DNA of 64,000 nucleotides from Verrucomicrobiales bacterium (GTDB lineage: Bacteria; Verrucomicrobiota; Verrucomicrobiia; Verrucomicrobiales; DEV007): contig JARGOD010000002.1 in assembly GCA_029210205.1 (NCBI GenBank), forward strand, positions 1-64,000, given 5' to 3'. Shown piece after piece: positions 26,849 to 35,933 of this stretch (position 1 is its first letter; every line of letters begins with the position of its first letter). The notes beneath the pieces were generated by a model. That model saw nothing but the letters and a program-made list of their open reading frames with translations, searched no databases and was not told where the DNA came from. Both the position numbers and the translations under genes were made by a program.

Positions 26849-27934
26849 ATGGAAGCATCCCAACCGAAAATTTATGCCCTCATTCTTGCAGGAGGGAGCG
26901 GCACTCGATTTTGGCCACTGAGCCGAAATGTGCGGCCAAAGCAATTGCTCAATCTTTTCGACGAAGAGACCTTGATTGAAAAAGCGGTGAATCGGCTTGA
27001 GGGCCTCGTGCCCCCGGAACGGATCCTGGTGCTGACAAATGAGGTCCAGCGTGAAGGGGTCATGGCAGCACTTCCCAATCTGCCTCCCGAAAATGTCGTG
27101 GCAGAACCAGCACGTCGAGACACCGCTCCGGCAATCGCGCTCGCAGCAGGGTGGATCGCAGCGAGAGACCCGGAGGCGATCATGATCGCTCTGCCTGCAG
27201 ACCAGCTCGTGGTCAAGGAGGAGGCCTTTCGACAAGTGCTAGAAGCGTCGGCGAAAGCAGCGTTTGATCGGGATGCGATTGTCACCCTCGGAATAAAACC
27301 AACCTGGGCGTGTCCCGGTTATGGATACATTGAGCGGGGTAGTGTAGTCACCTCCCTGGATCTACCCCATGGCTTTGAGGCGCGAGACGTGATCAGGTTT
27401 CGAGAGAAGCCATCGCCGGAACTTGCTGAAGAGTATGTTGCTGATGGTAACTTCTCGTGGAATGCCGGAATCTTCATTTGGAGCATCAGCACCGTGATTC
27501 GTGAATTGTCAGAGCATTGCTCGCAGCTTGCTGAGTTTGTGAATCAACTCAGCACAGCAGACGACTTTGCTTCGACTGTGGCTGATCAATTTCCAACTCT
27601 CGACAAGATCTCGATCGACTACGCTCTCATGGAGAATGCAAAAAGCATTCTTAATATCGAAGCAGATGTTGGATGGGATGACGTGGGCGGGTGGCCCTCC
27701 GTCGCAAAGTATCTTGAGAATGATGCGGACGGGAATGCTCACCGAGGACCACTCATCACCGTGGACGCTCGTCAAAATATCGTTTTTTCGGTGGAGGGGG
27801 CTCCAGTGCCGGCCCTTCTCGGCGTGAGCAATTTGATCGTCGTGCAAACGGAAGACGCACTTCTTGTCGCTGATCGAAACGACGCAGACCAGATTAAAAA
27901 GCTCGTCGATGTTTTGCCAGAAGGGCTTCTCTGA
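26849..27934 (+). CDS. manC: Mannose-1-phosphate guanylyltransferase
   Basis: This 361-residue nucleotidyltransferase makes GDP-mannose from GTP and mannose-1-phosphate for surface polysaccharides. It has the pyrophosphorylase signature LAGGSGTRFWPLSR, and KQLLNLFDEETLIEKAV, TLGIKPTWACPGYGYIERG and FREKPSPELAEEYV are typical. It is the single-domain form without a fused isomerase, as in many PVC and Bacteroidota members. The gene is followed by ruvX after 5 bp. Confidence 0.93.
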   Translation: MEASQPKIYALILAGGSGTRFWPLSRNVRPKQLLNLFDEETLIEKAVNRLEGLVPPERILVLTNEVQREGVMAALPNLPPENVVAEPARRDTAPAIALAAGWIAARDPEAIMIALPADQLVVKEEAFRQVLEASAKAAFDRDAIVTLGIKPTWACPGYGYIERGSVVTSLDLPHGFEARDVIRFREKPSPELAEEYVADGNFSWNAGIFIWSISTVIRELSEHCSQLAEFVNQLSTADDFASTVADQFPTLDKISIDYALMENAKSILNIEADVGWDDVGGWPSVAKYLENDADGNAHRGPLITVDARQNIVFSVEGAPVPALLGVSNLIVVQTEDALLVADRNDADQIKKLVDVLPEGLL

Positions 27935-27939
27935 TCATC

Positions 27940-28389
27940 ATGAGCGATTGGGTGAGGGCGCTGGGTATTGATTACGGGACCGTGAGGATTGGGCTCGCGG
28001 TGAGCGACGACCTTGGATTTCTAGCGCATCCTCTCGAAACAGTCGCCGGTGACCATCCTGACAAAGCCGCCATCGAGATAGCGCGAATAGTGTCTGAACG
28101 CAAAATCGAAGACATCGTTATAGGCCTCCCTCTTCATGCAAACGGAGATGAGGGTAAAGCGGTTGGAAAAGTCCGGCAATTTACTGAGCTCCTGCGTTCT
28201 GAAATTGAGCTCATGGTTCGCTGGCACGAAGTTGACGAACGTTACACGACGATGCTGGCAATGGAAAAACTCCATTCAGCGGGCCGCAATGAGAAGAACT
28301 CCCGCAAGATCATTGACCAGGCTGCCGCCGTCGAAATCCTTCAAAAGTGGCTTGATGACCGTGTCCCTTCCGACTCTGCTTATTCCTGA
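27940..28389 (+). CDS. ruvX: Holliday junction resolvase-like RuvX/YqgF
   Basis: This 149-residue RNase H-fold protein is implicated in pre-16S rRNA 5'-end processing and Holliday-junction resolution. The motifs are LGIDYGTVRIGLAVSD, the IGLPLHANGDEGKAVGKVRQF region, VRWHEVDERYTT and the C-terminal DQAAAVEILQKWLD. It lies 5 bp after manC. Confidence 0.93.
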   Translation: MSDWVRALGIDYGTVRIGLAVSDDLGFLAHPLETVAGDHPDKAAIEIARIVSERKIEDIVIGLPLHANGDEGKAVGKVRQFTELLRSEIELMVRWHEVDERYTTMLAMEKLHSAGRNEKNSRKIIDQAAAVEILQKWLDDRVPSDSAYS

Positions 28390-28464
28390 GACCGGTCGAA
28401 GGCTTCTGCGCCTGTTTACAGAAAGGTTGTTGGATTTCTTTATGATCTCACCCGATCATTTGTG

Positions 28465-29346
28465 ATGCAGAACGACAAGGTAGAAAAAGTCGGGGTGATT
28501 GGTCTTGGGATCATTGGAAGCCGTATCGCGGAAGTGCTTCGCGAAAGTGGTCGCCAGGTTTATGTGTGGAGTCGCACTCCGACGCCGGAGCCGAACTTCC
28601 TGAGTTCGCCTGCCGAGATGGCGGAACTCACTGATTGCATTCAGATATTCGTCGCGAACGGCGAAGCACTTGTAGAGGTCGTCAGTTCGATGAAGGACTC
28701 TTTGTCGAAGCGTCACACGATTATTAATAACAGCACCGCAGACCCTGACTCAGTGGTGGAAGCTTTCCAAATCGCTAAGGACGCCGGGGCAACCTTCCTC
28801 GATGCTCCATTTACTGGAAGTAAAGCTGCGGCCGAAAAGGGTGCTCTTGTGTATTATGTCGGGGGAGACCCGGCGGCACTGGATACGTCGAGGTCTCTGC
28901 TCGAAGCGTCATCGAAAGAAATTCTCTACGTTGGACGCGTTGGCGAGGCAACTGTCCTCAAGCTCGCTACGAATATGATTTCCGCGGCAACTGTTGAAAT
29001 CCTTTCGGAAGCACTTGGCCTTGTCACCGCAGCCGGAATTGACCCTGCTAAGCTTTCGGAGGCGATAGAGCAGAACGCATGTGGCTCGACACTCACCAGT
29101 ATGAAATTACCCACCATGATCACCAGTGATTTCGAGCCGCACTTTTCACTGAAGCACATGTTTAAAGATGCTCAGTATGCGCTCAATCTTGGAAAGCGTC
29201 TTGGGATTGAGTTACCTGCACTTTCGACAACCGCGAGCGTCATGTTCCGGACGATGCAGAAGGGTCATGCTGACGACGACTATTCCGTTCTCGCCGCGAA
29301 GTATCAGAGCAAAGAGGCCAAAGCCGCGAAAACAAAGAAATCATGA
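28465..29346 (+). CDS. NAD(P)-dependent beta-hydroxyacid dehydrogenase
   Basis: This 293-residue enzyme of the 3-hydroxyisobutyrate dehydrogenase family has an N-terminal Rossmann motif VIGLGIIGSRIAE, the DAPFTGSKAAAEKGALVYYVGG substrate-loop signature and the catalytic-lysine region VLKLATNMISAATVEILSEAL. The substrate within this broad family (hydroxyisobutyrate, tartronate semialdehyde, succinic semialdehyde) cannot be decided. The ATG at 28465 is preferred over the adjacent GTG. Its stop overlaps the ygfZ start (ATGA). The last 15 residues are Lys/Ala-rich. Confidence 0.88.
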   Translation: MQNDKVEKVGVIGLGIIGSRIAEVLRESGRQVYVWSRTPTPEPNFLSSPAEMAELTDCIQIFVANGEALVEVVSSMKDSLSKRHTIINNSTADPDSVVEAFQIAKDAGATFLDAPFTGSKAAAEKGALVYYVGGDPAALDTSRSLLEASSKEILYVGRVGEATVLKLATNMISAATVEILSEALGLVTAAGIDPAKLSEAIEQNACGSTLTSMKLPTMITSDFEPHFSLKHMFKDAQYALNLGKRLGIELPALSTTASVMFRTMQKGHADDDYSVLAAKYQSKEAKAAKTKKS

Positions 29347-30176
29347 TGTCGACGAAGACTCCGGAGGGTGGATGGTTGCATCTCAAGAACAGGGCCATTT
29401 TTAAAATTAGCGGACCGGATCGTGTTCGCTTCCTAAATGGACAAGTGACTAACGACGTCGCTGGCCCCCTGGATAAGAAAGTCATTGGAGCTTGTCTTTG
29501 TTCCCTGAAAGGAAAGGTGGAATTTCTTGTTTGGATCTCAGCGAATGAAGAAGCGCTCTTTGTCGACGGTCAATTAGACCAGCGCGAAGAACTTGCTGAG
29601 AGACTGGACCGCTACTTAATCGCTGACGATTGTGAGATTAGTGATGTGACGGACGAGGCCATCTTGATTCATCACTTTGATCCAGGCCTTGAAGGAATCC
29701 GGTCGCTACGAACCGAAGAGGAAGGATTTGATCTTTATCTGAAACGCGGAGAATCGACACCCTCTGCCGAAGCGGAAATTCCACTGGAAGACTTTGCGAC
29801 AAGGCAGGCTCTCGCTTTGATCCCAGAATACCCAACTGAGATTACCGGGAGTGAATTTCCTGCCGAACTGGGCATCGACAAGTGGGCTGTGGACTTCCAC
29901 AAGGGCTGCTATCTAGGCCAGGAGGTGATTTCCCGCATAAAAAGCGTCGGAAAAGTAAAGCGTTCCTTAATTCTCGCACATGCTGAAACTCCACTAACAC
30001 AAGACTCAAAGGTGAGAACCGGCGCCGGAAGGGAAGGGCGGGTCACTCGTCTCATTCGAGCCGACAAAGAAAAAAATCCTCTCTATATCTGCTTCGTTAA
30101 AGAAGCCCCTGAATTGCTTCAATCGCTTGTCCCACAAAGGGTTGAGCTCGATGAGGGTCATGCTCAGAAGAGTTAA
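29343..30176 (+). CDS. ygfZ: Folate-binding Fe-S maintenance protein YgfZ
   Basis: This 277-residue protein is related to aminomethyltransferase GcvT and helps assemble or repair certain iron-sulfur enzymes with tetrahydrofolate. The family motif KGCYxGQE is present as HKGCYLGQEVISR near residue 190, and the N-terminal FLNGQVTNDV is diagnostic. It is coupled to the preceding dehydrogenase. An AT-rich 213-bp gap follows it. Confidence 0.92.
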   Translation: MMSTKTPEGGWLHLKNRAIFKISGPDRVRFLNGQVTNDVAGPLDKKVIGACLCSLKGKVEFLVWISANEEALFVDGQLDQREELAERLDRYLIADDCEISDVTDEAILIHHFDPGLEGIRSLRTEEEGFDLYLKRGESTPSAEAEIPLEDFATRQALALIPEYPTEITGSEFPAELGIDKWAVDFHKGCYLGQEVISRIKSVGKVKRSLILAHAETPLTQDSKVRTGAGREGRVTRLIRADKEKNPLYICFVKEAPELLQSLVPQRVELDEGHAQKS

Positions 30177-30389
30177 AACGTCAAAAAAAACACTTTATTA
30201 GAAAAAAGATGAATAATTTTCGGTTGCGTAGTGAGAACAATTCAACAATGGTCATTCTGAACTGCTGTAGAGCGAACTCCTGTTAGCAAGAAGCTGGCAT
30301 GGTAACTGCTCAAAGGTGGTTCAGGATTTAACGATCCACGAAAACAGGTTATTACGACCACATCTCAAACCAAGGGAGTTAACAAAATT

Positions 30390-31220
30390 ATGAAAAAAGC
30401 AATATTAGTTGCAGTGATTAGTGCATTCACGCTCGGCGTAAATGCAGGAGACTGGGGAAAGGCGCCGATTCCGGACAAAACCCCAATTGAAGAGTGCGTC
30501 GACATCGGCGGTTCTATCAGCAGTGGATACGAGACAGACTACATCTTCTACGGTGCACGTTTCGCTCGTGACGCAGTATGGACTGACGTTAATTACACGT
30601 TCGACAATTTCGTCGTTCCTATCAACGTTGGTGCTTGGTATCTTAACGGTATCGGTGGTGCTCCTGGATATGACGAGCTCGACCTCTACATCGCTGCTGA
30701 ACTCGGAACCTTCGCTGGTTTCGACGTGAGCCTCGGATACACTCACTTCTTCTTCCCTGAGGGCAACCTCGGTCAGAGCTATGGTGAGATCGGTCTTGAC
30801 CTCACTCGTTCACTCGGATTTGTCGACCTCGCACTCGAAGCTAACTACGCACTCCTTAACGGTCGTGCTGGTCAGAACACTGGTGCTTGGTATTACCAGG
30901 CTGGAATCGAGAAGACTTTCGGCATCACTGATGCTGTGAGCCTCGTTCTCGGAACTGGTGTTGGTTACTCCGACGGTTACTTCACCCAAGGTGGTGGAAT
31001 CCCAGCAGCACCTGCTGCCGGAAACCAGAGCGGATGGAACCACTACTATGCTACTGCATCTCTTCCAATCGAGCTTAACTGCCGTGCAACGCTTACACCA
31101 TACATTGGTTACAGCGGTGCTCCTGACACTTGGGTCGTTGACGGCCTCGGTGGTGGCGGACAGCCCGGTGCTCAGTCAGACATCCTCCACGGTGGTGTCT
31201 CCCTCAGCGTTTCTTTCTAA
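30390..31220 (+). CDS. Outer-membrane beta-barrel protein, probably abundant
   Basis: This 276-residue protein has a signal peptide (cut after about residue 19, VNAG) and alternating aromatic/small residues through the whole chain, typical of beta-strands. It ends in Phe (VSLSVSF), the outer-membrane insertion signal. The start GGSISSGYETDYIFYGARF resembles the TorF/Gcw_chp putative porin family. A consensus-like AAGGGAG Shine-Dalgarno, a strong UUCG-loop terminator and strong preference for C-ending codons suggest high expression. It stands alone. Confidence 0.82.
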   Translation: MKKAILVAVISAFTLGVNAGDWGKAPIPDKTPIEECVDIGGSISSGYETDYIFYGARFARDAVWTDVNYTFDNFVVPINVGAWYLNGIGGAPGYDELDLYIAAELGTFAGFDVSLGYTHFFFPEGNLGQSYGEIGLDLTRSLGFVDLALEANYALLNGRAGQNTGAWYYQAGIEKTFGITDAVSLVLGTGVGYSDGYFTQGGGIPAAPAAGNQSGWNHYYATASLPIELNCRATLTPYIGYSGAPDTWVVDGLGGGGQPGAQSDILHGGVSLSVSF

Positions 31221-31262
31221 GTAACGCTACGAAGGTTAAAAAATTTATTTAAACCTTGGTGT

Positions 31263-31298
31263 AAATCGCCTCCCGTTCGCGGGGGGCGATTTCTTTTT
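31263..31298 (+). terminator. Strong terminator after the beta-barrel gene
   Basis: A 13-bp stem (31263-31275 with 31280-31292, one G-T pair) is closed by a TTCG tetraloop and followed by a T-rich run. Confidence 0.93.
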
Positions 31299-31334
31299 GT
31301 ACACAGATCGCCAATTCTTCCGATTTGATTGCTG

Positions 31335-33575
31335 ATGGAAGAGAAGACTGTTCACGTCCTGATTGATGGAGCAACGAGCGATCTGACGTTCAGCTATCTG
31401 GTTCCTGAAGGATTGGAGGTCTCTCCCGGGCAGCGAGTTCGTATCCGCCTTCGTAACCGTCCCGCCATTGGGACCGTTACAGCAGCCGAAACGATCGACA
31501 CTGCTACCCTGGGATACACATTGAGGCCGATTGAAGGGGTCGTCGCTGAGGAGCCATTCCTTACTTCCGGCCTGATTCAGTTGGCTCGTTGGATCTCCTC
31601 TTTTTATCTCGCCCCTGTTGAGACGGTTATTCGCTCAATGCTGCCAAAGCCTTCACGAGGCGAGCAGGAAAAACGGAAGAAAGAGAAGTTCGTCGCACTA
31701 ACCGCTGCTGGTAAGGGGCACGACGATACCAAGACTAAAGTAAGCGAGAAGCAACGAGCCGTATTGAAGCTCCTCGGCACGGAAGGCGATCTCAGTCTTG
31801 CCGCAATGACCGGAGAGCACGGTCTTTCCCGATCATCAATCAAATCACTTGAGACCAAAGGGCTGCTCGAGATTGGCGAGCGAATTGTCACTCGCGACCC
31901 AGTCAAGGATGTGGAATACGTCGCCAACAGTGCGCTGGAACTCAACGATGAACAGAGTGTCGTCCTCGATGCCATTCTCGAAGCAGGTAAAAGCATCGAA
32001 GGTGGTGACCCGGTAAAGCCCATTCTTCTCTACGGAGTCACGGGCAGCGGCAAAACTGAAGTCTATTTGCAGGCAATTCAGGAAACCATTCGTCAAGGCA
32101 AAGGAGCTGTTGTCCTCGTCCCGGAGATATCACTGACGCCGCAAACCGCAGACCGCTTTAAGCAGCGCTTCGCAGATATTCAGGACCAGGTCGCGATCCT
32201 TCATAGCAATCTCTCAGAGGGCGAGAGACATGATGAATGGCGAAAAGTGCTGGACCAAAAGGCTCGCATCGTCATTGGCGCCCGGAGCGCCATCTTCTCT
32301 CCAATTCAAAATCTCGGGCTCATTGTCGTCGATGAAGAGCATGAGAATTCTTATAAGCAGGATATCATTCCCCGATACCAGGCGAGAGATATTGCCGTTG
32401 TTCGGGCGACGATTGAAAAATGCCCCGTCCTTCTTGCCAGCGCGACACCTTCTCTTGAGTCGTGGAACAACACGCTCAGCGGGAAATATGACCTCGCCAC
32501 GATGAGTAAGCGTGTTGACGACCAGAAGCTCCCGCTGATTCGCATCATCGACATGCGACTTGAGTCAAAAAAGGTTCAATCGGGTCCTGCGATCCTTTCA
32601 ACGAAGCTAAGGCAGTCCATTGAAGAACGTCTTGCCGAAGGCGAACAAACAATTCTCTTTCTCAACCGGCGGGGTTTTGCCCGCAACATCCTTTGTCCCG
32701 AATGTGGGTATGTCGCGAATTGCCGGCACTGTGCGACAACAATGACCCTGCATCGCGGCGACGACCGCCTCATCTGCCATATCTGCGGTTTCACGCAACT
32801 TCCCCCGACACGATGTCCGGAGTGCAGTTCACGATCGATTGTGAATGCAGGGTATGGAACGGAACGGGCGGAGGAGATTCTTAATAAGGTCTTTCCTGAA
32901 GCGAAAATAACTCGAATTGACACTGATTCGATGCGGAAAAAGAACCAGTTGCGCGACACCCTCAATGATTTCCGGGCAAAAAAGATCGATATTCTTCTGG
33001 GGACTCAGATGATCGCAAAGGGCCTGCATTTTCCAAATGTAACGCTCGTCGGGATTCTGAATGCTGACGTGGGATTGCACATTCCCGATTTTCGTGCCGG
33101 TGAGAGAACTTTTCAGCTCCTGACCCAAGTCGCGGGGCGGGCAGGACGGGGAGAACTCGAAGGCGAGGTTGTCGTGCAGACTTTTACACCGCATCACCCG
33201 TCGATTCAGCATGCGCGACATCATGATTTTGAGGGGTTTGCGGAACAGGAGCTCGTGATGCGGAGGCAGTTTGGTCATCCTCCGTTTCAGCGCATGGTTC
33301 TCGTCACGGTTCGCTCGGTTCACCAGGAACGGGCTGAATTTTCTCTGAAAACACTCCATGCCCGCCTTAAGCGAAGCTTGCCTGAAACGATGTCTCTCAC
33401 CGAACCACTTCCCTCACCCTTGGTAAAATCTCACGACCAGTGGCGATTCCAAATCATTCTGAAAGGGGGAAATCCAAGAAAGATGGCGCATCATATCCGG
33501 GAGGTAACCAAAGACCTGACTTTTCCCTCTGATGTGATCGTGACCTACGACGTCGATCCGTATTCAATGGGATAA
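31335..33575 (+). CDS. priA: Primosomal protein N' (PriA helicase)
   Basis: This 746-residue superfamily 2 helicase restarts stalled replication forks by loading the primosome. It has an N-terminal DNA-binding domain (1-about 105), Walker A GVTGSGKTEVYL, Walker B VVDEEHENSYKQ, the paired zinc-binding cysteines in CPECGYVANCRHC and ICHICGF...RCPECSS, and QVAGRAGRGELEG in motif VI. The ATG at 31335 is used; two weaker in-frame codons precede it. Confidence 0.96.
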   Translation: MEEKTVHVLIDGATSDLTFSYLVPEGLEVSPGQRVRIRLRNRPAIGTVTAAETIDTATLGYTLRPIEGVVAEEPFLTSGLIQLARWISSFYLAPVETVIRSMLPKPSRGEQEKRKKEKFVALTAAGKGHDDTKTKVSEKQRAVLKLLGTEGDLSLAAMTGEHGLSRSSIKSLETKGLLEIGERIVTRDPVKDVEYVANSALELNDEQSVVLDAILEAGKSIEGGDPVKPILLYGVTGSGKTEVYLQAIQETIRQGKGAVVLVPEISLTPQTADRFKQRFADIQDQVAILHSNLSEGERHDEWRKVLDQKARIVIGARSAIFSPIQNLGLIVVDEEHENSYKQDIIPRYQARDIAVVRATIEKCPVLLASATPSLESWNNTLSGKYDLATMSKRVDDQKLPLIRIIDMRLESKKVQSGPAILSTKLRQSIEERLAEGEQTILFLNRRGFARNILCPECGYVANCRHCATTMTLHRGDDRLICHICGFTQLPPTRCPECSSRSIVNAGYGTERAEEILNKVFPEAKITRIDTDSMRKKNQLRDTLNDFRAKKIDILLGTQMIAKGLHFPNVTLVGILNADVGLHIPDFRAGERTFQLLTQVAGRAGRGELEGEVVVQTFTPHHPSIQHARHHDFEGFAEQELVMRRQFGHPPFQRMVLVTVRSVHQERAEFSLKTLHARLKRSLPETMSLTEPLPSPLVKSHDQWRFQIILKGGNPRKMAHHIREVTKDLTFPSDVIVTYDVDPYSMG

Positions 33576-33643
33576 TGCTATTTTGAACAGCTTTTTTACG
33601 AAAAGGATTTGCATTGAATGGAAAAATTGAAGATTGATGGACC

Positions 33644-35197
33644 ATGGCGTTGTCCTGTGTCTACTCAGGCGCCCTTGTCGGTGTCGATGCGGTTGGTGTT
33701 GAAATCGAGGTAAATGCCTCAGATTCGGGCAAGGTCGATATCAAACTGGTAGGACTCCCTGATGCAGCGGTCCGGGAAAGTGTCGATCGAGTTACCACGG
33801 CGATCAAAAACAGCGGTCTGAGGTGGCCGGCTAAGGCGATCACCATCAATCTGGCTCCGGCAGATATCAAAAAAGAGGGGCCGAGCTATGACCTTCCCAT
33901 CGCGATCGGGATGGCATCATTGGATGAAGAGCGAAACGGTAAGCTGAAAGAAGGGGCCCTGGACAAATGCGCCGTTGTCGGGGAATTGGCCCTCGATGGA
34001 AGAGTCCGTCCGGTAAAGGGAATTCTCTCCCTGGCGCTTCAGGCAAAAAAGTCTGGGAGGAAAGCAATTATTGTCCCGAACGAGAATGCCGTTGAAGCCA
34101 GCATTGTCGAAGGAATATTTGTCTATGGGGTAAGCTCACTGCGAGACGCCTATGATCTCCTTGCGGGCAGCGGAAATATCCGCCCCCAAAAATTGGACCG
34201 TGACGAGTTTTTCAATACAAAACGAGCCTATCCGTTTGATTTCGACGAAGTGAAGGGGCAGGCGCACGCCAAGCGGGCTCTCGAAGTCGCCATGGCCGGT
34301 GGGCATAACCTTCTCATGCTTGGGAGCCCTGGAACTGGCAAGTCGATGCTGGCTAAGAGACTCGTCACGATTCTTCCGGCAATGATGGAGGATGAGGCGA
34401 TTGAAACGACGAAGATCCACAGCGTCGCCGGATTGGTCGACGGAAAGCACAGCTTCCTTGCGACGCGCCCTTTCCGCTCGCCGCATCATACGATTTCGGA
34501 TGTTGGCTTATTGGGCGGAAGTAGCAACCCAACACCGGGCGAAGTAAGTCTCGCCCACAATGGAATTCTTTTTCTTGATGAACTGCCTGAATTTCGGCGT
34601 TCAACACTCGAAGTCCTTCGTCAGCCTCTTGAAGACGGGCATGTGACCATTTCCCGCGCCGCCGGGAAATTCACTTTCCCAAGCCGGTTCAGTCTCGTCG
34701 CGGCAATGAATCCCTGTCCGTGCGGCTATCTCGGAGATCCGTCGCGGGAATGTCGATGTTCTCCCGGCCAGATCGAAAAGTATCGCCAGCGAATCAGTGG
34801 GCCTTTGCTGGACAGAATTGATCTTCATATTGATGTCCCCGCCGTGAATTATAAAGAGCTGCGCTCCGAGTCCGGAGGGGAATCCTCTGAAGTGATTCGC
34901 GAACGGGTTGAAGACGCAAGATCAATCCAACTGGAGAGGCTCGTTTCATTTCCCGGCGTGAATTGTAATGCAGACATGGGCAATCGCCAGGTTTCGAATT
35001 TCTGCCGACTGGACAAGCAAAGCGAGCGGACCCTTGAGCAGGCCATGGAGACTCTAAATTTCAGTGCCAGAGCACACGACCGAATTCTCAAGGTCGCAAG
35101 GACTCTCGCTGATCTCGAAGGGGAGATGGAGATCAAAGAGGTCCACGTGCTTGAGGCAATTCAGTATCGGACCTTAGATCGGAATCTTTGGGTTTAG
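33644..35197 (+). CDS. comM: YifB/ComM-type Mg-chelatase-like AAA+ ATPase
   Basis: This 517-residue protein has an N-terminal Lon-protease-like S5 fold (about 1-170), then a Mg-chelatase-type AAA+ domain with Walker [28 protein letters not shown], and [11 protein letters not shown] as Walker B. A Cys-rich insertion is present, [18 protein letters not shown]. ComM is a branch-migration helicase acting in natural transformation. The family is widespread in non-competent bacteria, so competence should not be concluded. Confidence 0.92.
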   Translation: MALSCVYSGALVGVDAVGVEIEVNASDSGKVDIKLVGLPDAAVRESVDRVTTAIKNSGLRWPAKAITINLAPADIKKEGPSYDLPIAIGMASLDEERNGKLKEGALDKCAVVGELALDGRVRPVKGILSLALQAKKSGRKAIIVPNENAVEASIVEGIFVYGVSSLRDAYDLLAGSGNIRPQKLDRDEFFNTKRAYPFDFDEVKGQAHAKRALEVAMAGGHNLLMLGSPGTGKSMLAKRLVTILPAMMEDEAIETTKIHSVAGLVDGKHSFLATRPFRSPHHTISDVGLLGGSSNPTPGEVSLAHNGILFLDELPEFRRSTLEVLRQPLEDGHVTISRAAGKFTFPSRFSLVAAMNPCPCGYLGDPSRECRCSPGQIEKYRQRISGPLLDRIDLHIDVPAVNYKELRSESGGESSEVIRERVEDARSIQLERLVSFPGVNCNADMGNRQVSNFCRLDKQSERTLEQAMETLNFSARAHDRILKVARTLADLEGEMEIKEVHVLEAIQYRTLDRNLWV

Positions 35198-35225
35198 CTG
35201 GAAAAGTTGAATAAAACCGGCTTGG

Positions 35226-35263
35226 AGGCCGTCTACCCACTGTTCCGTTCTGGAACACGGCCT
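35226..35263 (+). other. Two-stem hairpin between comM and the small secreted protein
   Basis: AGGCCGT (35226-35232) pairs with ACGGCCT (35257-35263), and inside it GTTCC pairs with GGAAC around a 5-base loop. Three Ts follow, weak for a terminator. A second small stem, GGAGGG with CCTCCC (about 35273-35295), lies before the next start. Together they look like a structured 5' leader or a comM terminator. Confidence 0.45.
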
Positions 35264-35302
35264 TTCCCAAAGGAGGGTCGAACTTCAAACCTCCCCTGAA
35301 AT

Positions 35303-35656
35303 ATGAAGAAATTGATCTCCCTCACCGTAGCTGTTGCTGCCTCCTTTTTCCTTTTTACCCCGACTTCTGCGGAAGCTGGCTCTTACCGCTCCAAAGTGAT
35401 TGGCAAGTGCGGTGGCTGCGGCGGACACATCCATGCCTACTATCGCCCGGTTCGCCTTTCCTGCGGCCAGATCCGTTATTCATGGGTTCCTTCGTACCAC
35501 AGTAATTGTAACCGCGTTTCCTCGTATCGTTCGATAAGCCGATACCCAACTTCCCGTTACGTGTCACGCTCCCATGGTTACAGTTCACGGAGCTACATTT
35601 CCCGAGGATCGGGTTTCTCGATCCGCTTTGGAAGTAGCCGCGGATTCTGCCGATAA
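35303..35656 (+). CDS. Small secreted Cys- and Ser/Tyr/Arg-rich protein
   Basis: This 117-residue protein has a clear signal peptide (MKKLISLTVAVAASFFLF..., cut near residue 25). A short Cys motif follows, IGKCGGCGGHIHAYYRP...LSCG...NCN, which might bind metal. The last 55 residues are repetitive and low in complexity, rich in Ser, Tyr and Arg (SYRS, SRSH, SRSY). I recognise no family. A structured leader precedes it and a strong terminator follows, so it is a monocistronic gene. Confidence 0.7.
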   Translation: MKKLISLTVAVAASFFLFTPTSAEAGSYRSKVIGKCGGCGGHIHAYYRPVRLSCGQIRYSWVPSYHSNCNRVSSYRSISRYPTSRYVSRSHGYSSRSYISRGSGFSIRFGSSRGFCR

Positions 35657-35685
35657 TCCGACAAACTCCCTCACTTGTTTTCGAA

Positions 35686-35716
35686 AAAAAACGCTCCGCC
35701 CCGGCGGAGCGTTTTT
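35686..35716. terminator. Bidirectional-looking terminator
   Basis: AACGCTCCGCC (35690-35700) and GGCGGAGCGTT (35703-35713) form an 11-bp GC-rich stem with A-run before and T-run after. It lies 33 bp past the stop of the small secreted protein. Confidence 0.9.
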
Positions 35717-35838
35717 GTTTCCGGCCTTGGCAGGAAGAAATTTGTCGTTTCCTTCACAAAGAATGCTTGCGAAAAGGGCATTTAGAATTTAAGAATCCCT
35801 CCCTTCGCGCTGGAGCCTCCTCGGTTTCAGCCCCGGTT

Positions 35839-35920
35839 GCTCGGGTGGCGGAATTGGTAGACGCGCAGGATTAAGGATCCTGTGGGGCGACCCGTGGGGG
35901 TTCGATTCCCCCCTCGAGCA
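35839..35920 (+). tRNA. tRNA-Leu, anticodon AAG
   Basis: The complete cloverleaf reads: acceptor GCTCGGG paired with CTCGAGC, discriminator A, D-arm GCG...CGC, anticodon stem CAGGA/TCCTG around loop TTAAGGA, long variable arm with GGG-GCGA-CCC, and T-arm GGGGG-TTCGATT-CCCCC. Positions 34-36 are AAG, which pairs with CUU (and CUC after A-to-inosine editing). The CCA end is not encoded. The class II long arm and TTCGATT confirm tRNA-Leu. Bacteria more often have GAG here. Confidence 0.95.
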
Positions 35921-35933
35921 CTTTTATATACGG

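Noticed and set aside
35140-35150. CACGTG hexamers elsewhere (for example in comM and in the carboxylase gene)
   Set aside because: They lack the flanking TGTTNC and GNAACA needed for a parS site.
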